From Chelonoidis abingdonii (taxonomy: Eukaryota > Chordata > Testudines > Testudinidae), in assembly GCF_003597395.2 (NCBI RefSeq), contig NC_133777.1, forward strand, positions 10,947,764 to 11,011,763: a DNA stretch of 64,000 bases. The letters are read 5' to 3'. Below the pieces are notes generated by a model. That model was given only the letters and a program-made list of their open reading frames with translations, did no database searches and had not been told where the DNA came from. The translations under genes were made by a program, and so were the position numbers. Below are positions 36,971 to 48,000 of the stretch, one piece after another (positions within the stretch are counted from its first letter, which is position 1; every line of letters starts with the position of its first letter).

Positions 36971-37311
36971 TACAGTAACTCCTCACTTAATGTTGTAGTT
37001 ATGTTCCTGAAAAATGCTACTTTAAGCAAAATAATGTTAAGCGAATCCAATTTCCTCATAAGAATTAATGTAAATGAGGGGGTTAGGTTCCAGGGAAATT
37101 TTTTTCACCAGACAAGACAATATTTTATATATATATACACACACAATATAAGTTTTAAACAAGCAATTTAATACTGGTTGAGGCTTGGTTGAGGTGGAGG
37201 AGTCAGAGGGCGGGATATTTCCCTTACTGCTAAATTATGAACTAGCAATTGGCTGAGTGCTCAAGGGTTAACTCTCTCACTACAAGGCAGCAGGAATGGA
37301 GGGAAGGAGTA

Positions 37312-37344
<33 letters not shown>

Positions 37345-37871
37345 TGTGCATTTCCCCCTTAAGTACACTGCCTTGTTACTTAGATCAGATGGCTGAGACT
37401 AACTGCTGCAAGCTCCCTCTGTTCTGAGCCCTGATGTGTCCTCTCCTGCTCTATGGAAGGTGGGGTGAGTGGGGTGCAGGGAGGAAGGGGCACCCTGATA
37501 TTAGACCCCCTCTTCCTCCTCTCTCCCCCACAAGCAGGAGTCTCAGGGAGCAGCTCTAAGGCAGAGAGCAGGAGCAGTACATGGCAATGGGGGAAGGAAC
37601 AGCTGCAATTGCTGCTGGGTGGCTGCAGCACAGGAAACTTAGCAGAGTGGGGAGCTGATAGGGGGAGCTGCCAATCCACTCTGATTCCAAGCCCCCATCA
37701 ACTAGCTGCAAGGGGCTGCTCTTCCTGCAAGCAGTAGACAAAGCAGGTGGCTGCCAAACGAAGTTAGAAGGGAGCATTGCACAGCTTTAAATGAGCATGT
37801 TCCCTAATTGATCAGCAAGGTAACAGTGACACAACATTAACTGGGATGACTTTAAGTGAGGAGCTACAGTA
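36971..37871. mobile_element. Mariner-like non-autonomous element with TA ends
   Basis: Left end TACAGTAACTCCTCACTTAA and right end, read in reverse, TACTGTAGCTCCTCACTTAA: matching inverted repeats bounded by TA dinucleotides as in Tc1/mariner insertions. It contains the ATAAGAATTAATGTAAATG tract and an internal GT/GA microsatellite. Confidence 0.75.
37312..37343 (+). repeat. (TG)n(AG)n microsatellite
   Basis: Eleven TG units followed by an AG run, inside the mariner-like element. Likely length-polymorphic. Confidence 0.95.
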
Positions 37872-38340
37872 TTTATTTGGCAGTTACATATTTTCCTCTG
37901 GGCCCCAATCCTCAATGGTATTTCGGCATGTAAATAACTTTGAGGATCTAGCCCTGAAGCTCTTAAAGAAGGAAATTTAGAATGGGCTATTTGTATGCAA
38001 TGAGGGATCCAATAATTTTTTTTTTCAGTTAAATTGTTGATTTGCATATCAAGATCTTGACTTTAATTTGCAGCAACATTAAGTGAAGGTGCTGGGGATG
38101 GAGCAGAGCTATCTTCAAACTAACCATTCTTTCTTTTGTTACCACTTGGATTAAACACATGACCTTTTCCCCCTCTCTTTGCCTCTGCAGTCCCCCTTCA
38201 TTTGCAATAACTTTCAGCTTCTCTTCTATTTCTTTTAATTTCTATTGAAACTGCTCTGCTGCCCATATGCCAGCTGTTTTTCACTTCTTTTTCATTGTCT
38301 CTCTTTCTATCCTTAATCAGCAGTTTCAGGATTGGGTGAG

Positions 38341-39439
38341 TGTGACAGAATGTACCCCTGTGTCCACACCCTACACACTGTTGTAATAATCTTTGTATAA
38401 AATATTCCTTGTGAGGTATAATCTGAAAACTCATAATTTGCTGGTCCATATTGTTCTGATAAAATGCATGTGGCAACATTGTATCTGAAGTTATAAGATT
38501 TCCCTGTATAATGTTATTAACATGTTCCAAACCTGGCAAACAGGTCTGTCTCAAATAAAGGATTTTGTGCTCTGCTTAATTTGCATTTAAGTAGCAAATA
38601 GCATCATCAGGCAGGAAGGGTAGACAAAGAAACCTCAAACAGGTGAGGAAAAGCAGAAGGGAACATCCTTCTCCATAGACTGTCTGTTTCTTGAATCTCA
38701 GCAGGGATGATTTCCAAGAGGGGAACTGACACTATAAAAAGAAGGAACAAACACTCCAATGTGTCCTCCCTGTCTCTCTGTCCATTGATTCACTGCACCA
38801 GAGCAGATAAAGAAAGCTGCCACTGAACTGCAGAAGGGGTCCTGAGATAAGAAGTTTAGTTAATAAGACTGTTGAGAACATGTGGTGAGAAAACTTTGCT
38901 TTGAATTTAACATAATTTGTTAAGTTGGGGACCAGTTGCATTTTATCTTTTATTTTTTTTAACCATTTCTGACTTATTCCTCATTACTTGTAGTCCCTTA
39001 AAGCCTATCTCTTTGTACTTAATAAACTTGTTTTATCTAATGCAGTTGTTTAAACTGAAGTGTTTGGGAAACTCTGTTTGGAATGTCAAGTATGTGCATA
39101 TTATTTCTATTAAAGCAATAACGCAAACATACAACCTGAATTGTCCAGGAGAAGGCTGGGCAGTACAGGACATACATTTATTGGGGAGAGGGGGAAATTT
39201 AAGACTAAGAGTGAGTTGGGGTCACCCTGCAGTATAACTGAGGTTGGTATGAGCCAAGGTGTGGTTGGCTAGCTACAGCACAAACAGAGACATAGCCAGC
39301 AGTAATTTGCTTGCTGGAAGCTGTTTATGAGCAGTCCAGACTGGGCTAAAGCAGCAAAGCATTGTAAAGGGTACCCCAGGTTAGAGAGCAGGGATGACAC
39401 AGCTACTTATTAGTCTGGATTGTACACTGGTGTGTCACA
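38341..39439 (+). mobile_element. Solo LTR-like element
   Basis: Begins TGTGACAGAATGTACCCC and ends GTGTGTCACA, giving TG...CA ends. Flanks are GTGAG and GTGGG (4 of 5 matching). An AATAAA (CTTAATAAACTTG) lies near 39020, with a TATA-like ACTATAAAAAGAAGG at 38731. No gag, pol or env coding follows, so it is a solo LTR of an old endogenous retroelement. Confidence 0.6.
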
Positions 39440-39444
39440 GTGGG

Positions 39445-41071
39445 GTAGTTTCTAATGCTCAAGGTTTTAAGTACTGACAGTTGGGGCTGATCATGTAAAC
39501 TCTCTGCATACAGGAAAATGTAGGTAAATACCCACTATGTTTGTAGCATTGAGCTCATTGGCCCCTGCCATCTCCATGGTGCAAATGACCCAAATCTTTT
39601 TTTTCCCCTCTCTCCAATAATTCTAAATGCAGAATGTCATATTTGTATTTGGGTATAATAATAGTTTACAAAGATAAATACAATCCAAGACTTATGGCTA
39701 AATGATTCTGCTGTACATTTTGTTTCCAAATTATACTGTATATCTACACAGAAAAGAGCATGGGGCTTGATTTTTAGAAGTGCTGAACATTCACAACTCC
39801 CTCTTCCCTTCCTGTCTATGAAAAGTACAAATGGCCTAGCAGCTCAGATATCCTCAACCCATTCCTATCAACCTGTACAGAAAAGGGCTTATCAGCTTCA
39901 AGATAATCCTACTGGTTTGTTAAGAAGATGGGGTATCTGTGCTGTATTCTTTTAATTGAATAGTCAGTTTTACTCTGCTTCCTATTTTATTGGGGGAGCA
40001 CAGTGTAAGAAGGGCTAGGGCGAGAAGGAGAAGGAAAAGGAGAATTTTTGGGTCATTCACATCTTTTGGGTGGGGAAGCAGTATGAAAACAATCCAAGGG
40101 AGAGGAGCATGCTCATGATTATCAAGGTCTACAAGTCTCCCTTAGTAAAGTATCTTTCTATGTCTCAGTTTCCCTCTGTAATAATGGGGATACTAATTAC
40201 CTATCTTGCAGAAGTAAAATGAAGATTAATTAGTGAATGTATGTACAGTGGTTTGTAAATTAAAAGTGAAAAGTATTACTGCACTGTAGGTTGGTAGCAT
40301 TGTAATGAGAAGATTCAGAATTCATCAACATTAAATTTTACATTCCCTCTGCTTTCTTGGATGTGTTTTCACAAAGACCATTATGCAATATGTCTTATTT
40401 ATTCATAGTAGAATCAGCCATATAGTTCCAGACTGAGAAAGAGCTATTAGTAAGGTAAGATGAAGTTATGCATGTCTGAAATCCTCATCTGATGTACCTT
40501 TAGAAAATACATCTGTATGACAAGTTTCTAATGTTTGTATGCTTTATGATGCATGAAGCATACAAACAGTCTCTACTGTATTAGAATGAAAACTGTATGA
40601 CTATTGATACAATATTTTCCCAATACCTTTGGAAAAGACATTAGGTATTTATTTCAGTTTGTTGTTTACAGTGGTGTTGCATAGAAGTTGACGTGCATCA
40701 TAGGTTTACAGTGGCTAGAAAGCAAAACATTTTATTGAAAATGTTGAATTTTAGGGACATTGGGGAACTTTCTGATTGTGTGATCAGACAGCAACAAAAC
40801 TTCTATGCCATTAACAAAAATTTAGTCTCTGCAACAACATCAAAAACCAAAAGTTTTCCTGCAGTCTCTCAAAGGGCAAGGCTGTTGAGGTAAGGAAATT
40901 TAGCCCACTTTGACATCAACTACAGGTACCGACAGCACTGAAGGGGCTGAACTTTTCAATTAATTATTGATACCAACTTATTTGTCTGCTTAATTTGTTT
41001 CTCATAGTATGTGTGGTGATATCTGGAAGGAAGTTTATATCTCTAGTAGCCATTCTGGAGACCAACCACTT
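39445..41071. other. Intergenic spacer with a MIR-like copy
   Basis: A MIR-like piece lies at about 40155-40290 (TCTCAGTTTCCCTCTGTAAT, GGGGATACTAATTACC). Otherwise AT-rich with no recognised gene. Confidence 0.45.
40155..40290 (+). repeat. MIR-like SINE fragment
   Basis: Contains the CTCAGTTTCC..TCTGTAATAATGGGGATA core and a decayed tail with AAGTGAAAAGTATTA, in MIR sense orientation. Confidence 0.6.
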
Positions 41072-41267
41072 TATACACCTCTAGCCCAATATAACGCAAT
41101 CTGATATAACACAAATTCAGCTATAACGCGATAAAGCAGCGCTCTGGGGGGACCGGGCTTCGCACTTCGGCAGATCAAAGAAGTTTGATATAATGCCGTT
41201 TCACCTATAATGCAGTAAGATTTTTTTGGCTCCTGAGGACAGCGTTATATTGGGGTAGAGATATATA
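41072..41267. mobile_element. Short mariner-like MITE (TATAACGC family)
   Basis: 26-bp terminal inverted repeats matching at 23 positions: TATACACCTCTAGCCCAATA at the left, TATATATCTCTACCCCAATA read in reverse at the right, both continuing TAACGC. 196 bp, TA-bounded. The interior has further ATATAACGCGATAAAGCAGC-type units. Confidence 0.8.
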
Positions 41268-41739
41268 GTATCCCCTTCTGGTTTCCAGTACAATGTTGGT
41301 TCTACCTTCCAGCAAAGTCTGTCTCTGTGAGGTAACTGGTTGTGGGACCGGTCACCTATATAATGTTTTTTCTACCTTTATGATGTCTTAATTATTTATT
41401 ATGAATCAATATTAAAATTTAACTGCTTTTACAGTACTCCAAGACCCTCAGTCAGCAGACAGAGATTACCACCTGTTCTAGTATTTTTGAATTTAACAAG
41501 GTTGACTGTGAGAAAGCTGATGTGTCCCAAAATTATCTTCAAGCCATGAAATTTAAGTGGGTGTGTTAAGTGCTCTGCTAAACCAGGGCCATTGTCACGT
41601 TGTGATAGGATGGCATTTAGCTGGAATACAAAGATGTCTGGATGTGATGTGCTCCAGCCAGAACATCACCATGTTGTGTTGTGGCAGGACCACGCACCAT
41701 AATGGTGTTGCATCAGAAAGCCGAGGTATGGGTGTCCCC

Positions 41740-42070
41740 ATCTCCCCTCTCTGGGCCCCCTCCCTGCCTGGGAACCCCCATGCCCCTTCACTTCTCAACC
41801 CACAAGGCCCAACAGCCCCGGACGCTCCCCTCAGCCCGACTAGCGCAGGCGGAGTCGGACTCTCCGGCCTCCGCTCCGCTCCGCCCCCTCAGACGGGCGG
41901 GCGCTGAGGAGGAAGGGGAGGGAGGCCGCTGGGAGCCCGGGCTCACATGACCGCTGGCGAGATGGACGGGGAGGTGCCCGCAGGCTCGGGGGGAGTTGGC
42001 ACAGGTACGGGACGGGGGTGGGCTGGGCTGGGGGGCTGTGGAGGGCTGCTTCGCCCGGGAGCTGGGGCTG
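41740..42070. promoter_or_regulatory. CpG island and promoter of SNX8
   Basis: GC- and CpG-dense sequence surrounds the SNX8 first coding exon. Transcription probably starts within about 200 bp above 41947. Rightward it merges into the GC-rich minisatellite, so the right border is unclear. Confidence 0.65.
41947..42004 (+). CDS. SNX8: SNX8 coding exon 1
   Basis: The ATG at 41947 opens MTAGEMDGEVPAGSGGVGT, 58 nt, donor ACAG|GTACGG. It lies in a CpG island. The MT..-MD pattern resembles the mammalian SNX8 start, but the N-terminus is poorly conserved. Support therefore comes from phase joining to exon 2 (TDLVKPP), position and CpG context. Confidence 0.8.
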
Positions 42071-45000
42071 TCTCTCCCCCTTCCCCCCCCCTTTTTCCCC
42101 ACCACCGCCCATCCACGGGAGGCGGGCGCAGGAGGAGGGGGTGTCGGGGTCTGTCTCTCTCCCTCCCCAGACCTAAGGGTGCCAGGCGCAGGAGGAAAGG
42201 GGGTGTCCGGGTCTGTCTTCCCCACCACACCCACAGGTGCCAGGCACAGGCGGAGGGGGTGTTGGGGTCTGTCTTCCCCCCACCACCCAAGGTGCCAGCG
42301 CGAAGGAGGAGGGGGTGTCGGGGTCTTGTCTCTCTTCCCCCCTAGACCCAAGGGAGGCCGGGCGCTAGGAGGAGGGGGTGTCGCGGTGCTTGTCGCTTCC
42401 CCTAGACCCAAGGGAGCCGGGCGCAGGAGGAAGGGGGTGTCAGGGTCTGCTCTTCCCCCTCGCCCAAGGGAGGGTGGGGCGCAGGAGGAGGGGTGTCGGG
42501 TCTGTCTCTCTCCTCCCAGACCCTAAGGGTCAGGCGAGGAGGAGCNNNNNNNNNNNNNNNNNNNNNNNNNNNNNNNNNNNNNNNNNNNNNNNNNNNNNNN
42601 NNNNNNNNNNNNNNNNNNNNNNNNNNNNNNNNNNNNNNNNNNNNNNNNNNNNNNNNNNNNNNNNNNNNNNNNNNNNNNNNNNNNNNNNNNNNNNNNNNNN
42701 NNNNNNNNNNNNNNNNNNNNNNNNNNNNNNNNNNNNNNNNNNNNNNNNNNNNNNNNNNNNNNNNNNNNNNNNNNNNNNNNNNNNNNNNNNNNNNNNNNNN
42801 NNNNNNNNNNNNNNNNNNNNNNNNNNNNNNNNNNNNNNNNNNNNNNNNNNNNNNNGCTCCCTTGGGTGGTGGTATGGAAGACAGACCCTGACACCCCTAC
42901 CCCTCTAGACCCAAGGGAGCCGGGCACCGGAGGAGGGGTGTCAGGGTCTGTCTTCCCCACCACCACCCAAGGGAGCTGGGCGCAGGAGGAGGGGGTGTCA
43001 GGGTCTGTCTCTCTCTTCCTCTGGCGCCCAGCTCCCTTGGGTCAAGGAGGGAAGAGAGACAGACCCTGACACCCCCTCCTCCTGCGCCCAGCTCCCTTGG
43101 GTGGTGGTGGGGAAGACAGACCCTGACACCCCTCCTCCGGTGCCCGGCTCCCTTGGGTCTAGAGGGGTAGGGGTGTCAGGGTCTGTCTTCCATACCACCA
43201 CCCAAGGGAGCTGGGCGCAGGAGGAGGGGGTGTCGGGGTCTGTCTTCCCCACCACCAACTAAGAGAGCAGGGTGCAGGAGGATAGCATGTGTCAGGGCTG
43301 TCTCGGCACCTCTTCCCCCACTGAAGGGTTCTGGGCAGGGGAGGATGGGGTGTCAGGGTCTTTCTTCCCCCCACTCAAGGGAGCTGGGCGCAGGGGGAGG
43401 GGGTGTCGGGGTCTTTTTCCCCAGGTTTCCAATTAGGCACAGTAGGCATGCGCTAAGGTCACTGGCATTTTAGGGGTGCCTTACCTCTCTCAAACTGTGT
43501 GCAAGAAGACGATCAGCTGGGGGATGACAATGCTGAAGATGCTGTGCTAAGGGGCATGCAAGGTGTAAATCTGGCCCTGTCTCTTCCCCACCCAAGGGAG
43601 CCGGATAGAGGAGGAGGGAGTGTCAGGGCTGTCTCTTCCTTCTCTCCACCAACTGGGAGATGGACATAGGTGGTGGCAGGTTTCAGGGCTGTCTTTCTCT
43701 TTCAGTTTAACTGGGAGCATCAGGGATGCCTTGCTCCTCCCCACCTTGCCAGATGAGTTAGGCAGGGGAGGGTGTTTGTCAGGGCTGCCTTCTCCCCTGC
43801 CCTCACCCCTGACAAAATGCTGAGGAGGAGGCATGTAAGAGCTGCCTCTCACTCAGGAGAGCTGGGCGAGGGCCATGTGGTGGCATGTACCAGGGCTGCC
43901 CCACTCCACCCATTTCCAAAGAGAACTAGACTCACAGAGATGCCTCAGCCAGTTCCATTCCCCAGGGACTTGGGCTGAGGGGTATTGATGTGCCCTCCCC
44001 ATATTTCGGTGATGACCAAGCCACAAAGAGGCAAACTGACTTGCCCAGTGGCTCTGTGGATCATGGGCTCTGTTAGTACCTGGTTTACTGAACTAGTCTT
44101 TCCAAGGTTTTGACCTCAGGTATGAATCGAGTCCATTCTCATCTTGTGTTTAACCTGCCTCCTTGTGTAGGGAGAGAGCTAGTAGTGAACTCATGTATCT
44201 TGGCTGAGGTTGGTGCCTGCCTGTAAGGGAAGCTGTTACCACTGGAGGGTAGAGAGAGTTAATGGATGGCAAAATCAAATGTTTTTTATACTGAATGAAT
44301 TGTGAACAAGATTGCAGTATGTTCAGGGCACTATTTGCATTTGTTAAAGATGTGGATACATTTTTAATGGTTCTCTTCTCCATAATTTAATCTGAAAACT
44401 GAATAGTCTAGCAAACTGTGAAACACTCTCACTGGGAGTTATAGAGCGGACACTTCCATAGCTGCTAAAATGAATACTTATTAGTGTTTTGTTTTACTTT
44501 GGCTATGTAAGTGGATTCTGTGACACTTTAAACACTTGGTGAAATTTATGATGCAGTCTGCTAGGTACTGTCATCATAGACAGTCTGGGCAGACTCTCCA
44601 CGATGTGGAACATTTCTCCTTTCCCAATTGACGCAAGCCAAAAATAAATCCTAACTTGAAAAAGACATTCAGCTGCATTTTCTTAAAACTTCAGCATTGG
44701 GAGCTGCTCTTAAGATCATGACCTTGGGTGAAACTTGCAGCACTTTCTGCCAGTGTTGGTTATGCAATGAGAAAGGGAGGGAGCTTCTGATGTGTCTTAT
44801 TTATTTTTAATATATGTTTTTTTAATTCACTAGTCTCCTGGTAATTAAAGATGGGGGGGGAGGGACAGTGGTATGATCATCTCCATCTCTCTGAAAGGCA
44901 GGGTACGCCCCCCTGAAAGCTGATCTATTGGATATTAATCAGATATCAATTGCAGAAGGACACTTTTCTGCCAATTTTATCTTTGAGGGAGGAAAGAGAG

Positions 45001-48000
45001 ATACAGTTAATTACAGCAGCTTCAGACAGCTGATCACTAATTATTGTTCTGTGGGTAGTGTTTTGTGTCCGCTTGACAACACGCAAAGGTAGAGTTAACA
45101 AAAAGTAAGTAGGTTTTATGCATGAAAGAAATAATAAGTTTGGTAGGATTGCTTCCAGCATCAGGTATGTGCGTCCTTTTGTTAACCCTACAGATATGGG
45201 GTTACTGCATTTCTCCCCCTTGCTCATGTTTGTAAAATAAATCTGGGCTGTTGCTGCCAAGGATCAGTGTAAGAGATTAGAAGAAGTGTCTGTGTGAGAT
45301 GGTGTTCTATAGTACCAGAGAGCAGGCTTGGTTAGCTGTGTCTATTGTGAAAAGTTCTGATCTGGCTGCTTTAGGAGGCTTATAATGATGAAACAGTGAT
45401 GGGGTTTTGGCATAGCCTGTTTCTAATCTGATTTTCTGTCTAGTACTTCTGTAACTGACTGACTTGCTCATCTTCATTGGTCTTACTTTGAAAAATATTG
45501 TATTGTAAACTGTGGGAGTGAATCCTTATTGGGTTTTAGTGAAGGAAGCCTTGGCTGTGGAAGGGAGGGTAGACTGGATGAACTTGCAAGGTTACTTTTA
45601 TCTCTAGCATTGTGGTGTGGGTTTTATGGTCCCTGTTTTAGTCTGAGACGGTTGAGCTCCTCTTCCGTAAACCACCACAGTTTACATGGCTGCTTATGCT
45701 CTAGGAAGGCCAAAGTCTTCTCTTCTCTACAATAGTGAGGCTTCAGACCGGCTATTGATGGATTTTCTGTAGTGGGACAGGTGGACTACTAATCTATTTG
45801 CCTTTCTTTGTCCCTAGAATGAAAGGTACTTTTTAACAGAATCTAATTATAGAAGGTTAAAAAGTAACATATTATTGATGCAGTCACTCTTTCAGAAAAT
45901 AGCTGGCACTAGTAAATAAACTTTTTGGTTGTTTATGCCTGTACTGCAGCTGTTTGGAGCTGATGATTATTATGGCTAGTCCTGAAAGCCAAGTGCACTG
46001 CTAATTCCAGCTGTTTATTTTTCTCTAGTGGTAAATCTTTAACTGTCTGTGCAGACCTTGTGCACCAGAGAGGAGAGAATTGTACTGGTTGCAGGCAAGT
46101 GGAATTTGCAGTCCCACCTCCCCCTGAAGCTTTCAGTTCTGAACATAAGGTCTGTAAATGCATTGGCTAGGAATTCTACTCTTCAATAATATTTGGAAGG
46201 GAGATGAGAGATTGGTTTAATTGGTGTTGTCACCAAACTGGTCTTTTGCCAATGCATTTGTTTTACTGCATGATAAATCTATAGTTAAAATACTTTTCCC
46301 TAGTTTTCCTCTTAGATAGCTGCTTCATGTGCAAGGGAGGAAAAAAATGATAGAGCAGGATAGTTGTTTCCTTTGGATGAGGTTCTTCAGGCCTGAGTAA
46401 ATAAGGCAGGGGGACTGCAGAAGCTTAACAGTTTCTAACGTTAGAACTTCTCATGAAATGTACCTAATGCAGTTTCATCTTGCTGGGGGATTCTAGCAAG
46501 GCTGCTGTGGCTGGTGACTTCCTGAAAACCATCTTCAAACAGGAAAGTCTTTTGGACAGCAGTTACACGCCTAGTCATTAAGCTCAGGTTATCTTTTGAG
46601 TTTAGGGGGCTAAGCTTTGTTTCAGTTACTGTTTCCTTTTTATCTCTTGTCACACCCGTATGTTAAGAGCAACAGTTTATTGATCTTGAATTGAGGATTG
46701 AAATCTGCACTGGCCATGACTTTGCTCTCTCTGTAGTCAGTGCGAATATTCCTCAATGGATTTTTTCCTATAATCCTGCTATTTCTCCAGTTTGAAGCTG
46801 TATCTCACTTAATTATTATTATTATTTGGATTATTGTAGCTGCACATTGGGACTGTGATCTTCTGCCTAGTTTGTGGATGGCATGTGCTCTGTGTACAGT
46901 ATAAGGACTCCTTGTCTTATCGAGACTTGGAAAATCACTTGGCGAACAAGTAGCATGGTTGACACAAGGCTGGGACTCAGGAGGCTTGGGATCAATTCCT
47001 TCTTCTCACACACAATCACTGTGTGAGATTAGACAAATAATTTAATTTGGACACAGGTTTCCCTTCTGTAAAATGGTGATAATGATACTTATCTTTTTTT
47101 GTGAAGCATTTTGAAGTCTGTGACTGAAAGGTGCTGTAGAAATGCTAATTGTCATTATTTTATTAAACAGTCTTCAGGTAACATAGTACTCGAATGTTTT
47201 GAGTGGTGCCATTAACTCCCTGCCTGATCCACAGAATCAGAAGTGAAGGCTGGAGCAGCCCTTGCAAGTGCTGAAGCTCCAAGACACATGCTTGAGACTA
47301 AAAGATCGTCACCAGGAATGCTTGGGTTGGACAGACATGAAAAGTGAAGAGCAAGATCTTTCTAGTCCCCACATCATAATGCTTTGTAATGATCTATTAT
47401 GGAATTGAATAGGTGTCCTTTTTGGGTGTGTGGAAGGCCGGTGTGGGGTGGAGGTTGCAGGCAGCTGTATGTTGGCAAGAAGGGAGGAGCAAATATAGTA
47501 TAATTCACGAGCCCTCAGCTAACAGAAGTTACAGCTGAAGGGAAACCTAATGGATAGCTTACTTTGAACCTGGTCAGAAGAATGCCTTCTCTTTCATGTT
47601 GAACACAGACCTGCATAGTAAATAGAAGACTCTCCTGGACAAAGTGGACTGGATTCTCCTGGGTCTTGCCCTGGTAGATCAGATGAATTTACAGGAGATT
47701 TAAAAACAAGAAAAACTCTTTACAGCTGAGTATCAAAAGCATCCTAGGCCCCATGATGGGGAAAGGAAGGGCTTCCTTACAACACACTTTTAGAGTTACT
47801 GTTTTCTCTTTGAGATTTCAAACTATGCAAGACCTTTCAACATAAGATGAGGGAAGGTAAACAAATTGAATTTTCAGTTGGGGGACAAGCCAGATGTTCA
47901 AGAAAGGTTGGTATGGACAAGAAAAGCGGGGAATTAAGAGATGAGGGGATTGAGGGGGTTAACTGATATAGTAAATAGATTATATGTTTAATCTGTAACT

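Larger units (their letters stand above)
42110..43910 (+). repeat. GC-rich minisatellite in SNX8 intron 1
   Basis: Tandem units of about 55-62 bp containing GGCGCAGGAGGAGGGGGTGT, then CGGGGTCTGTCTCTC and a CCCAAGGGAG(C) link. The array is interrupted by a gap (42546-42855), inverts its orientation near 43030, and decays into degenerate copies after about 43430. Likely variable in copy number. Confidence 0.85.

Noticed and set aside
41788..42411. 207-residue minus-strand frame over SNX8 exon 1 and the minisatellite
   Set aside because: Generated by the tandem GC-rich units and CpG island; Pro-rich repeats, no real protein.
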